Positions 36,821-47,900 of a stretch of 64,000 nucleotides of DNA are shown in pieces. Within the stretch, counting starts at the first letter, position 1. The number at the start of each line of letters is the position of its first letter. The notes beneath the pieces were generated by a model, which saw only the letters and a program-made list of their open reading frames with translations, was not told the origin of the DNA and ran no database searches. Made by a program: the position numbers and the translations under genes. Source of the stretch: Pachyseris speciosa (lineage: Eukaryota > Cnidaria > Anthozoa > Scleractinia > Pachyseridae); the NCBI GenBank assembly GCA_016490735.1, contig JAEMWC010000007.1, forward strand, positions 549,501 to 613,500, given 5' to 3'.

Positions 36821-37492
36821 TTATTTCTTGGCTTGGCTCCTCGTAGTCACAGCACATACTTCTTGCCAAGTTGAGTCTGGGTCTTCAGCAGGTCTTGCTC
36901 CAGAAACATTAGCAATTATTAGGTCATAAATAGCATCAGGGAGACATTGTGCTTCCACTTGACCCTTAAGGTAAGGTGTGTCAGCAGAAATTCTTGCAAT
37001 AGGTACCCTTCTTGCTGTATTGTCGATTAGCAACATGACACAACAATCACCAGTAAACTGATCCTCGGACACAAGATCCTTGTTGACTACTATTCCACTG
37101 GAGCCACTAATTCTCAGGTCATCGATAGCCCTATTACCGATTCTACCCTTCACAACAGCGATTTTGCTCCTAACCCCGGTCAAAAGTTCAACAAAGGCAC
37201 TGCTCAACAGCGGAATCTTCTTACCACGTGCTAGCAACAGTTGATTATCTTTAATACAGGACTTGACCTCTTCTTCTGTAGGTGTAAGTTCAGGTGGCTG
37301 AACTAAACAACCGACACTTACTTGATTACTTTGCACAGGAACACCATCCTTGTTGTGACCTTCTGGCTTTCGTCTAGCTGATCGACAGTATCTCAATTCA
37401 TGCCCTTGCTTACCGCACACATAACACTTCTTGATCTGAGACAGGCAGTTGACAGCCTTGTGTCCACAAGCGTTACATTTGAAGCACACCAC
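36821..37492 (-). pseudogene. zinc knuckle and protease of the Gmr1-like element
   Basis: The N-terminus has two CCHC-type zinc knuckles (CFKCNACGHKAVNC and CYVCGKQGHELRYC) that bind RNA in intact elements. The protease region follows at about residues 112-200 (IGNRAIDDLRISGSSGIVV, then CLPDAIYDLIIANVSGARP). Where the family has Asp-Thr/Ser-Gly the sequence reads Ile-Ser-Gly, so the catalytic Asp is missing. The frame ends TRSQAKK. Confidence 0.75.
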
Positions 37493-37531
37493 TGTTGCTG
37501 AACCATTCTTTTGATTCTTTAAGTCATCCTT

Positions 37532-38241
37532 CTAAGACGATATCACAGGCTTTTTCCTTGCGGGGCTAAACAAATGCTTTCCGTGGGCTTCCAAGTACTG
37601 GTCAGCGATCTTTGCAATCTCAGCCAGAGTTTCAGGTGCCCTCTCTCGGAGGTGAATGGCCAACCCTTTAGGACAGGAATCAATAAACTGTTCTTTCACA
37701 ATTAAGTCCTTTAGGCCCTCAAAGTTCCGCTCTGTCTTTGAAAGCTCTAGCCACCGTAGCAGGTATCTGTCCAGTCGCACAATAAACTGATCAGGACCTT
37801 CATGAACTTCCGGTCTAGATGCTCTGAATTTACGACGATAGCCGTCCTCTGTGAGATCATATCTCTTCATTAACGCAATCCTCACTCTGTCATAATCGCT
37901 AGCTGCTTCCTCAGATAAACGTGAATACACTTCGAGTGCTAGCCCAGACAACAGAGCACTAAGCTTCGCTGCCCACCCTGTTTTATGCCACTTGGCTGTA
38001 GCTGCAAATCTCTCAAACCTTTGCAAGTATGCATCCAAATCATCTTTACCATCGACAAATGCTGGAAGTTTCGGTGCTTTAGCTCTGTTATCTCTTTCTG
38101 CAGCACGACCATCAGCATTCATTGCTGCTACCCTAGCAAGTTCTGACTCGTGCTCTCTCCTCGCGGCTTCTACGGCCACCTTTTGTCTCAACAGCTCTGC
38201 TTCCTATTGTAATTTCCTAATTTCTCTTTTCTGGCATCTTG

Positions 38242-38304
<63 letters not shown>

Positions 38305-38490
38305 ATCTTGACGCCTACGTCTTTCTTCTCTATCTTCTTCCTCTCGTCTACGTCTCTCCTCTTTCTCTTCCTCCTCACGCTTACGTTTTTCTTATCTCTC
38401 TTCCTCTAGCTTTTGTTGTTGTTGCACAAAATTAAGCAGCTCTTTACTTTCCAGGCCAGACTCTTTCGCAAGTTGAATCAATCTCTCCAT
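37532..38490 (-). pseudogene. gag of the Gmr1-like element
   Basis: The ATG at 38490 opens MERLIQLAKESGLESKELL, followed by a charged coiled-coil-like arm, an RE-dipeptide run encoded by a (CT)n tract (38239-38301), and the capsid-like region (KLPAFVDGKDDLDAYLQRFE, SALLSGLALEVYSRL, RYDLTEDGYRRKFRASRPE). It has at least two in-frame stops in the N-terminal arm (near 38394 and 38205). The part from 38191 downward is open. It would assemble the retroelement particle in intact relatives. Confidence 0.75.
38239..38301. repeat. (CT)n microsatellite inside gag
   Basis: An uninterrupted CT/TC run of about 63 bp. On the minus strand it reads GAGAGA and encodes Arg-Glu repeats in the gag arm. It probably expanded from an already RE-rich coding segment. 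Confidence 0.9.
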
Positions 38491-38630
38491 TTTTCAACGC
38501 TAAAATTCCACGGCTCTTCCACTTGCTAACACTTTTTTTCACGCGGCTACTTCTTTCCACGTGCGATCCTTTCCTGGTTACGGCAGACAGCAAAACAGTT
38601 CGTGAATTCCTCTCCAGGACAGGTCCCCAA

Positions 38631-39099
38631 TGTTACGAGTTAAATGTGGTTAGAAGAATGTTGTTTAACGTCCAGCAGAAAGCAGGGATGTCGGAACAGC
38701 AACAAGTAGATTTATTCCACAAGAACGTAGTGATTAATGCTTACACAACTCACAGCTCTTCCAGGCTTGAGAGTTAAAACACGACCTCTGTAACACGACT
38801 CACAGCTCCTCCAGGCTTGAGAGTTAAAATGCGACCTCCGTCACTCTTGAATAAACACGGCCTCACCGCTTGTAAACACTACTCGATCAATCGATTCTCT
38901 AAATCTCTAGCTCGGTGGCTAACATACCTATTACATAACATTCTAGAACCTTCGTAAATAGGCTAAAATTAGTGGCGTTACAACATTGACGAAAACTGCT
39001 GATTCATGCTGACGTGATGTAAAAATAAGCTGAATTAATATTTGAGAATATTCTAGACATGCAAGAATGTTCCAGACAGTCACGCAACGCCTAAAAGCA
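38631..39099 (-). repeat. 5' LTR of the Gmr1-like element
   Basis: It runs from TGTTACGAG to CTAAAAGCA on the plus strand and pairs with 33445-33911. On the minus strand the LTR end CA is followed at once by TTGGGGACCTGTCCTGG, which sits where a primer-binding site is expected. Confidence 0.85.
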
Positions 39100-41691
39100 A
39101 TAAGATACCAATAAGAGTCGTGAGTCGTGAATTTTCCAAAGCAAAGATGACCTCAAAATTGGGTAAGTTGACCCGCAGTCTTGAAGGAACAGATTTCCTG
39201 AGACAAGTCCATACTAAGAAGTTTAATTTTGTTAAACCTGCACTTCTGACAACGTTAAAAGACTCGATGTTTGACAAAATGTAAAGTAGATGACTGGTGT
39301 ATTACACCTGCTTATCGAAATAACGTTCAGTTCGATGCACTTCATTCTGAGATCAGTAGCTCAGTTAAAGTTAGAGTTTTAGAATTCTTCATCAATAATT
39401 GTTGCTTTCTAAAAGTTGTAAAATTTGACAGATTTTTTTGATTATTTTATTCAGGATCATTTCATCATGTATCTTGAGAGGAAACCTAAGTTTTGCATGA
39501 AAACTGCTACTCAATTGTAGATTTTGTAACGTGTAAATAGCCTATAAGTCAGGAAAAACAAGGTAAAGAAAAACAGTCACACGGAACGAGATGCAAAGCT
39601 GATAAATCAAAAAATAAGCGACCATTCATCTTACAGAACGACTCCACGTTTTTCCGTTTTAAGGTAAAAATAACGTTTTCTTAAAAATAACCTTCATTTC
39701 ATTCCTTTGGGTAACTATCGAGCATATATTTGTTCATTTTAACTTTACACGAGGTGATTTTATCACATAAACAGAGATACATGGCCAAAAACTTGACAGT
39801 AAAAATTGTACTTTAAAGAAAAGAAAGATGCAGGTAAGATATATGGGATAAATTACACTGGTAATAAAATTGAAATCGAAATTAATAGTGAAATTAATCA
39901 TTTTTGACACTCTAATTAGAGAGAGAAAGCTTCATAGGACCCGAAAACATAATTTTTTCGTAATTACGTTAACCTTAGAAAGTGCCAAGATGTGCCATAT
40001 GAATTACCCTTAATACATTTGGAGGTGGCAGTTTTTTATCAGAAAGAAAGTATAGTTACCACAGCATGTCGTTCCATTTCCAGAGTATCCAGGTCTGCAA
40101 GTGCACAGATAGGATCCCACAGTATTATTGCAGACAGCAGTGATGTCACAGTCATGTGTGCCGGATGCGCACTCGTCTATGTCTGTCGGAAGAAAAACCA
40201 AATGCAACAAGCCAGCTTTAATCGATTTTATACGTTCATTTTAAGAGGGTTGCAACAGTGTTATCACACTTGCAGCTTTGATGTCACAGTTAATGACTTT
40301 GGTCTTGTCACTAAAGTGGAAAAAAAAAACACGTCGAAATGGGAAACTTTGCATCATTGAGAACTAAAAAATCAAAAATCCATAAATATAAACTCCAGGA
40401 TGTTCCAAGCAAAGAATTAAACAGGTATCATTGAGTTTCCATCAGGGATACTTTTTTATTATCAAACCACTGTTGTTGTTACTTTCTTTTAATGTATGAA
40501 ATATAATGTTTAGATGGTGCAAGCGCCTTGAATTTTGTAAATGCGCATTTTTAAAACATTAGTATTATCTAACGATAAAGTTTTCTGCGCCTAAATTCAT
40601 CCTACAAACAAGGAGTTGTCAATACAGTATTCAAAACTAATGACTTAGGTTTGGAGCTACCGATTACATTATGGCCCTTCATTAAGTGATCCAGTGTTGA
40701 CCTGTGACTACTGAATCGAATCCCCTGTCTCGGTTACTTCATAAAGTGTCGGATGTTTCAAGCAAAGAATTAAACAGGTATCCTTAAGTTTGCACTAGGA
40801 ATGCTTTTTAATTATCAGATATGTTTGAACTCAAGAACGTTTGTTTTGTTTGTTGTTTTTTTTTTTTTTTTTTGTTTGCTTTTTTTCCAAACCTTTGCTA
40901 TTCATTAGTTCATCTGGATCGTAAAACCCTTAATTTTCCCCGCTTCTGATCAAGTTTTTCGAAACTTAATTAGCTGAAGCAAATCCATGTGAAGTTGATC
41001 GATGCCAGTCAACAGCAAAATAATCGTACAGCTTCACTTTTATCGAGCGAAATGGTCGTGTCGGTTAATTTTGTAAGGATTTCTAGCGCTGTAAAAATAA
41101 ACACGCAGCTCCGCTTTCTGCTTACGAAATGCTCATGTAATTAAATTTTGCAAGGTTGTTATAGTGTTGTCTTTGTTATAGTGTTTATCTTTGGATGATG
41201 TTTTGCTGCTGAGAATCTTTAATTTTAAACCCTCTGTCAGTAGACGAGGGAAGTAGCAATAAAAGTAGCAAGGTACTTTAGGATTAGTATCTGCTTAGAA
41301 AAGCAACGATTTTGTGGGAAATAGTGGTATCTCAGTAAAATATAAACTTGTTTCGACTTGGCACACTTTTTTTGGCAAATAAAAAAGCTTTTCTTTCCAG
41401 GACTCAACTTGAGCTGAGCTTAAGCAAAACACTTAGAAGTTTACTAAACTTTTGTTTTCTGCACAGCCTGTGTTGATCATTTGTCAGTAGGTTAGAAAGG
41501 CGAAAGGGCTGAGCAATAACCGTAATAAAATAAATAAAACATCAATCGAACCAAAATCAGCGACAGTGTGCGCGCTCAGCAACTTGATTGCTTGTTTAAT
41601 TTATTGTTACTGAAAGTAAGGCTCTTCATAAATAATTAACTGCAACAAGCCATCTTTAATCGATTTTACAAGTTCATTTCAAAAGGGTTAC
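39100..41691. other. intron-like region around the EGF exon, with local duplications
   Basis: Apart from the EGF exon (40060-40182) no gene is seen. Two direct repeat pairs stand out. 40396-40465 matches 40746-40820 (CAAGCAAAGAATTAAACAGG...). 40200-40252 matches 41640-41690 (CAACAAGCCAKCTTTAATCG...). A pure T tract occurs at about 40855-40873. Confidence 0.45.
40060..40182 (-). CDS. calcium-binding EGF-like domain exon (partial gene)
   Basis: A 123-bp exon with acceptor (TCTTCCGACAG on the minus strand) and donor (GTAACT) at phases 1 and 1, the standard form of an EGF-CA exon. It encodes [20 protein letters not shown], then [20 protein letters not shown]: six cysteines in EGF spacing plus the D-I-D-E calcium and Asn/aromatic signature. 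The encoded domain would be extracellular. Neighbouring exons were not found in the window. The glycine-rich exon at 31262-32154 is on the same strand and could belong to the same gene, separated by the Gmr1-like insertion. Confidence 0.8.
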
Positions 41692-42053
41692 TGTAGCGGC
41701 CCTATTGCGCCGCTAGGTTTGTAAAGATGTCACTTTGTGTGACAGCCCGGTTACATCATGGTTTGTTGGACAAGAGCAGTTAACTGTTCTGTTATTAGTT
41801 TTGAGTCCGTGTGCAAGCCCGGAAATGTGTAATTTTCTCGGTTTTTTGTCCTTTATTTTCCTTTCTCTTTGTTTATAGTTCTTTGTCTTTTTATTCAGTT
41901 TTGACAGTTCTAGGTGTATGTGTAGGAGTGAATTGTCAGGTGTGAGAAGATAGGCTGTTCAAGCCAAATGGGATTTGCGCTTTCTTTCACGGAATAAACT
42001 TAATCTGTTCAGCCAAATGGGTTTTGTGCTTTCTTTGGACCCGCGCCGGTACA
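41692..42053 (+). repeat. LTR of an unidentified retroelement
   Basis: The segment starts TGTAGCGGCC and ends CGCCGGTACA (TG...CA). It contains AATAAA near 41992 and an internal 45-bp duplication (AGCCAAATGGGWTTTGYGCT twice), and is followed by a gag-like remnant. It interrupts a repeat that is continuous at 40200-40252. No second LTR or target duplication was found. Confidence 0.5.
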
Positions 42054-42780
42054 TTCAAAAGCCTTTTGGAACAGTGTCGATGAACACATAAACCTGGATC
42101 AGTATTCTGTGAGGCCCATTAGTTTTCGACAGATGACCGAAAAGGGCTGCAAATTTACTTTAGAAATAAGAAAAAAAGCGGTTGTGGATTGCAGGAAAAA
42201 ATCCCGTCGCAAGCTCCTCGTGGTTGAGAAATTGATCACCGAATGAAGCAATCGTGAGGAAATACAGAGCGAATTGCAAGTGCTAAAGGAATCAGCAGAC
42301 AAAACGATGCAACAATTTGTGAATTGGTTGAATTTAGCTAAAGAACCAGAGCAGATAAATGAAATTACTATGAATCAAAATAAAGAAGAAAGCTCACGAG
42401 AGAAAATTTCGCGCGGCTGTTTCTGATCGCTTAGAGCGCCTGGAATTAATGGAAGAGTTAAAATCAAACTTGTCACGTGACTCTCGTAAATTAAAGCTCT
42501 CACAACTGTCGTCTAAGAATTCATCGTCATCAAGAGATGCTCTGTACGGAATAATAGCCAGACTTTTTGGAACAGAAATTACTTATTTTCAACACAGTCA
42601 AGGAGCAAGAAAAAACTATCGCCGGGTTAAAGCTGCAAGAAGGTCCCAGTAAACCTGTGGCCGCAGAAGCAGTCTACGCAGAAGCTTTAACAGCAGTAAA
42701 TGAAGACAAATCGCACTCAAAACCACCCACGGGCTTTGTAAACATTGTAGATAGTTTCTTGTACGAGCAAGAACCTTCCG
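42054..42780 (+). pseudogene. gag-like coiled-coil remnant after the LTR
   Basis: In one frame the text reads FRQMTEKGCKFTLEIRKKAV, then KLLVVEKLITE (stop), EIQSELQVLKESADKTMQQF, NWLNLAKEPEQINE. This charged, helical sequence is broken by stops and frame changes, like the N-terminal part of an LTR-element gag. From 42567 an open frame continues (KEQEKTIAGLKLQEGP...) and runs into the LINE fragment. The family is not determined. Confidence 0.4.
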
Positions 42781-42789
42781 TTGCCAACG

Positions 42790-43357
42790 TCCCTCTTCTA
42801 TCTCATGCTGATATACGAAACCGGAAGGTACCTAGTAACATTTTAAACCTATTCAGCGACACTACCAGTATTCACTATTATAACACTCGGTCTTCGTCAG
42901 CAAATAAATTCTATATTAAGAAATCTATGTTACAAATCCAAAAAAGAGCTTTCTCAAGAGTTGGAGCTAAAATTTGGAATGAGATGCCAGCATCATTAAG
43001 AGAGCTCCCAAGAAACACTGCCAAACAAAACTCCACTCTTTCCTTCTCGATATTCTTAAGAAGCATGATGACTATATCGATATTTCTCAAATTACCTCTG
43101 CCCTAAAAACGTACAATTGAACTTAAGTTCTTCATTTAAACATACCTTGTAAGAGTCATTGAACTTCTAATTTATGTTAACGACTTAACGATTTAATGAT
43201 TTGGTACAATCTGTTTAAAAATTATGTAAGTCTCCTCTTGTAAATTTATTAAATTTTTGTAATTGTTTTGTATGACTGTTCCACCCAGACTAGCAATGCT
43301 ATTTGCGGAACAGTCCGTTCTACGCTGGATATTTATTCTATAAATAAAAGTTGTTGT
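42790..43357 (+). mobile_element. LINE 3' end (C-terminal RT tail and 3' UTR)
   Basis: The frame to 43106 encodes a non-LTR RT C-terminus: RKVPSNILNLFSDTTSIHYY, NTRSSSANKFYIKKS, RAFSRVGAKIWNEMPASLRE. A one-base shift near 43040 separates the usual final LHSFLL...DDYI region. Its 3' UTR runs to an AATAAA near 43341 with a GTTGTTGTTT end. It is fused in frame to the preceding gag-like remnant (open from 42567). Confidence 0.7.
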
Positions 43358-43363
43358 TTGATG

Positions 43364-43830
43364 CTTCAGTTATTGTCACGCAGACTTCAGTTTCAGTACC
43401 CGTCACACAGACTTTAGTCTCAGTTCCTGCCACGCAGACTTCAGTTTCATTTCCTACCACGCAGAATTCAGTTCAGTTCCTGCCACGCAGACTGCAGTTC
43501 AGTTCATGCCGCGCAGACATCAGTAGCACTTCCGTCACGCGGACGTCAGTCAGACTTCAGTTTCAGTTCCTACCACGCAGACTTCAGTTTCAGTACCTGT
43601 CACGTAGGCTTCAGTTTCAACTTCTGTCACGCAGACGTCAGTTCCTGTCACGCAGACTGCAGTTCAGTTCATGCCGCGCAGACATCAGTAGCACTTCCGT
43701 CACGCGGACGTCAGTCAGACTTCAGTTTCAGTTCCTGCCACGCAGACTTCAGTTTCAGTACCTGTCACGTAGGCTTCAGTTTCAACTTCTGTCACGCAGA
43801 CTTCAGTTCCTGTCACGGAGTTATCATGTC
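43364..43830. repeat. 27-bp minisatellite with about 165-bp higher-order unit
   Basis: The basic unit resembles CAGACTTCAGTTTCAGTWCC, then TGTCACG. It varies by length and deletion. A block beginning ACTGCAGTTCAGTTCATGCC at 43491 recurs at 43656 and stays highly similar for about 130 bp, a second-level duplication of 165 bp. One frame of the first part encodes VTQTSVSVPVTQT-type repeats, but stops and shifts argue against a gene. Confidence 0.8.
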
Positions 43831-43948
43831 CTGTAGCAAAAGCTTCAGTTCCTATCAGTAAGTCTTCAGATTTTGTCCCACAGTTATCAGTCCCTCCAAC
43901 ACGATCGATCTCTAGGTCTAGAGTCACCTCCCGTGTGAAATAACCTCA

Positions 43949-44115
43949 TGGAATTCCATGGAGTTCCATGGAATTCCATGGAACCCCATGGAATTTCTAT
44001 GGAGTGTCCATGGAATTCCATGGAGACCCATGGAGTTCCATGGAATTCCCATGGAGCTGTCCATGGAGTTCCATGGAGTCCAATAAAGTTCCATGGAATT
44101 TCTATGTAGTGCCAT
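43949..44115. repeat. palindromic CCATGGAATTCCATGG minisatellite
   Basis: About 18 units of a 9-bp motif (ATTCCATGG/AGTTCCATGG with variants), in which CCATGG and GAATTC palindromes alternate. Nearly every segment is its own complement. The unit degrades to the right until about 44150. Confidence 0.85.
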
Positions 44116-44129
44116 AGAATTCCATAGGG

Positions 44130-44564
44130 TGTCTGAGGATCTCCAAGTAATCCCATGCCATGCTTTGGAGCAAAATGCCGACTTGGCATAATCCCACTAG
44201 GCATCCACAGACTTCTATCACTAGGCATCCACAGACTTCTATAAAATTTCATCTCACGAACGGCTTCCAGTCAATCAATAATTTATTAGTGTCTTGGATG
44301 CTTTTCTGAACGCAGCAGTTGCTCAAAGTCCTGATTGTAATCACATATAAATTGACCTTTATTCAACATTTGAATTATGATCGAAGGTAATGTATGGCTG
44401 AAAGTAATGCTTATCGAAGGACTATCTTTTCACATTAAGAAAAACTGAAATCAAAAGATTTGTCACCCTGGCTCCAGACGTCCGTTCTCAAAAATAAAAT
44501 GGTTTGAAAAAGTTCCCGAGACGTGTCCACGGCTTTGCCGCGTAATTTCCCACAATCAAACAAA

Positions 44565-44565
<1 letters not shown>
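44130..44565. other. no recognisable gene
   Basis: It contains a short duplication ('CACTAGGCATCCACAGACTT' at 44190-44240, twice) and otherwise unremarkable sequence. Confidence 0.4.

Positions 44566-44630
<65 letters not shown>
44566..44630. repeat. (AAAT)n-(AAT)n compound microsatellite
   Basis: About six AAAT units followed by about 13 AAT units without interruption. Confidence 0.9.
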
Positions 44631-44631
<1 letters not shown>

Positions 44632-44886
44632 CTCTGGCACTCAGGGTAAAGATTTGTAAGACACCGCTCTGAATCTGCCGAACTTATCAATTAAATGCTT
44701 TGAGAGCTTCCCATATAGCCGAATAAATGCTTTAAGAGCTTATACCGTATAGTATTTATAGTAAAGAACCACCGACTGAAAAGCCGCAAGGCTGAACTGA
44801 ACAGCAGCCGAATTCAAGTACTGTTCTTCAGCTCCGATTTATCGTTTTGTCCGATTTGTCTAACGGAAAAGGGTTTACCTAAAACA

Positions 44887-44942
44887 TGGAATCCGGAATC
44901 CGGAATCCGGAATACGAGATATGAAATCCGGAATACGGAATG
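44887..44942. repeat. GGAATCCGG short tandem repeat
   Basis: Units of GGAATCC(GGAATCC) with variants GGAATACGG and AAATCCGG, about six copies. Confidence 0.75.
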
Positions 44943-47900
44943 TAAAGAAGTTGGTAGAAAATTTTGACAAAGGTTGAAGTCGCTTGGGTAATAATAAGGT
45001 CAACAAATTATATGATGACTTAGCCTGAGTTTTGCAGCGATGAAGCCCATGAAGTTTATTCTAGGGTAGCATTTCCATACTTTGGTTTTGCTTTTAATAA
45101 ACAGCCTGATTTCTTTAAAGCACTTAACTTTCAATCACACTACAAGGATACTAATCAATGTTTTGTGCATTTTGAACATTTTAAATTCAAATCATTTTAA
45201 TTAAAAGCACCTTCTCTTATTCTTTTTGTCGATGAAAAGTGTTAGGCCTGTCCACAAGTTGACGGCAACTTTTTCAACAACTTTCGATTTTCGATCAACC
45301 TTTTTTGATTTCGAGCAACTTTTTTTTTCCAGTTTCAATGTTTTGTTATCGATTTTAGCTAGTTCTTTATAAAACAAGCGCTATTTTTTCCTTATTTTTT
45401 AAACGCTTCGTGACCAAAAAGAAAAAGAAAAATCACCTTGCATATCTTGACTTAATTGTGCGTGGGAACGCTCACGCCTGATTGGTCATTGTCTGTTACT
45501 CCACGCTGAAATGTTTGGGAACTGTATCGGCGCGTACCTTTTAGATTGTCTAGTGGTCTTCGATAAAACGAGGAACACGGCAGATTCCGGAACATCTCCA
45601 AAACACGAAGAAAAACCACTTAAAAAAAATCTTTAAATATACAGAAAAAAAGAAACTAAGAGGAAATAAATATAATCCTAGAGATAAATTGAGGAAAAAA
45701 ATATTTATTCCAAAAAAAAAAAAAAAAAGACGTTACTAAATGGCCTACCTGGAAAAAATAGCTATGGGGACTGGGTGAGGATTGTTTTAGCGCTTTCGTT
45801 TGCTTACAACATTTTCACCCTCATACAGTTAAACCGTCTTATGTCATTGCTCTTTTTTTTTTTCGAAAAAACTTAAGTCAGGATCGTGCCCAATATACCT
45901 TCAAACCTTTATATAGGAACCTTGAGCCCGCAAAATCCGCTGCACTCCACTTCTGATTGGTTTAGGATATCTACAACAACTGAAGACTCGGTCAGGCCTA
46001 TTTTTACAGTAGGCGATAAACGTGGTTAATCTTCTCCGAGAAAGATTTTCTTCCCAATAACAATTTTTCTCACTCCGTTTTCACAGCGAGGGCTGCACTG
46101 CATGGGCCTGTTTGTTTCTTAAGGTTAAACATGTACGAGGCTAGTGTAAAATCTCGCGGATCAGCTCTTTAAGTTGCATTTAATGATCCTGCAAAACGGT
46201 CTTTCTTAATAGTTATCCCTTTATCCCTCCACATCGACTCAACTGGAAAGAACAAACCAAGCTCCAGACTAAGACTTCAATCCTGTCACCTACACTGGAC
46301 GAAAAAATGGATTTACAACCATAGCAAAATCGTGGCAAATAAGAAGTAAATGCCACATTTGATTGGCTTTGTTCATATTTGCTGAGATGCAAATTTTATG
46401 ATTGCATTATATTTGCACGCAAAGCAAATATGGTAAATACCGCATTTACTCAATGTTTACATACCGTAGCAAATGCAAAGAAAAACTACACATTTGCGAC
46501 AACTTTTCTGTGACAGTAAAGGTGAGGTAAATAGTTAAATTTGCTACACGAAAAGACGGATTTACATGTGTAGCAAATATGTCACAAATACCATCTTTGC
46601 TTTGCTTTGATCATATTTGTGCGCAATTCAAACTTTGTGTTTGCGCTACATTTACAAGTAAAGCAAAGATGGTAAATATTGCGTTTAGTCCATATTTACA
46701 TTGACAGCAAATACGAGTCAAAAGTAATATTTTCTTCTCTTTGAAGATATTTGCTCAAAAGCTTAACTTCATGTTTACACACATTTACACAGCATAGCAA
46801 ACGTGAAAACAAATCAAATTTACTGCTGCAGTAGATACCAGGTAAATGGAGAAATTTACTGCTCGAAAAAACGATTTGCACTTCTGGTAAAAACCATATT
46901 TGCTTCGCTTTGGTCATGTTTGCCGCGAAGTCAAATGTCATGTTTGATTATTATTTACGAGAGCATCAAGGGAAAAATACTAAATTTGCTTATTCTTTGC
47001 ATATCCTGGAAGAAATACGTGGAAGTGAACACTTGCCGAAATCTTGCGGCAAAGGTACACATTTACGCCGCATTTGTTCTATGTACACATACACGATCAA
47101 AAGTTTCATTTTTGAACGGTTTTGCTTTTTAGGGCGCAGGTTAACATTTAAACAGATTTGCTTAATGGGGATAAAAGTATTTAAGCATTGGAATTGTATT
47201 TCCAACCATAAATTAAAAAAAATGTACCAGTTTTCCCCTTAGTTTTAACTTAGATGAATAGGTGGACTGAGACAAAGAATAAAAAACAAAACAAAATGCA
47301 TGTATGTCCAGCACTAAGCAAATATTTATTCCATTACAGAAGTCTATTTGAAGCATGTAATAACTAACAGTACAGACATAAACAATCCCTACACCTATGT
47401 AAAGCTGTTGATTTTTTTTAACTGGTCTGATCACCGTGAAATCTATAAATATTAGAAATATCTTTGAGACAGTAACGGTAACTAAAAATGTCTAAAACAC
47501 CCATTATTTTATGCTTTCAATTCATTAACAGCTCATCATCGTGGAATAAAATTAACATTATAAATATCTTCAAATATTATTCAAATATGGTCACTTGGTA
47601 AACACCTAGACACTATAAAACAGTAAGTATAAACAACTCGGTAAAAATGCCTAAAATACCTAATGCTTTTCACTAACTGATCATCACTGTGTAATCAATA
47701 AATAATATTATTAAAAAGATTTTCATGGAAAACAGCTAAACACTTTGAAACATGCAATGCTTTAGAAATTTTATACCAGTTACGATCAATCAACTATTCT
47801 GCATGTGTACTGTTTTTAAACTACTGAATGGTCTGGGCTTCTGGATCTTTGAGAAGTGCTGTGCTATATAAACTATGTGTTATTAGGGGAATTTAGATTT

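Larger units (their letters stand above)
33445..39099 (-). mobile_element. Gmr1-like Ty3/gypsy LTR retrotransposon (degenerate)
   Basis: Two direct LTRs of about 468 bp bound a minus-strand element. Reading from high to low coordinates the order is gag (38490-37532), zinc knuckle plus protease (37492-36821), integrase (36537-35656), reverse transcriptase (35328-34882) and RT end plus RNase H (34858-about 34010). Integrase before RT is the Ty1/copia order, although the domains are gypsy-like. This combination is known from the Gmr1 group. Stops in gag, a protease motif without its Asp, and a stop plus frameshift between the RT halves show this copy is not functional. No matching 5-bp target duplication was found (ends CAGAC and ATAAG). 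Confidence 0.85.

Noticed and set aside
35764..36929. Plus-strand frames across the LTR element
   Set aside because: They are shadows of the integrase and protease coding strand.
33440..39104. 5-bp target duplication of the Gmr1-like element
   Set aside because: The bases next to the LTRs are CAGAC and ATAAG, which do not match. Either an end is misplaced or the copy has recombined.
43351..43836. 161-codon frame with VTQTSVSVP repeats
   Set aside because: It is the translation of a 27-bp minisatellite. Units of other lengths shift the frame and there is no domain or splice context.
43887..44252. Minus-strand frames rich in Trp, Met and Pro (PWNSMEFHG type)
   Set aside because: They are translations of the palindromic CCATGG/GAATTC array. 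A 9-bp unit keeps any frame open by arithmetic.
46803..47242. Overlapping plus-strand frames of about 110 codons
   Set aside because: They fall in a degenerate AT-rich tandem repeat. No domain, no splice context.
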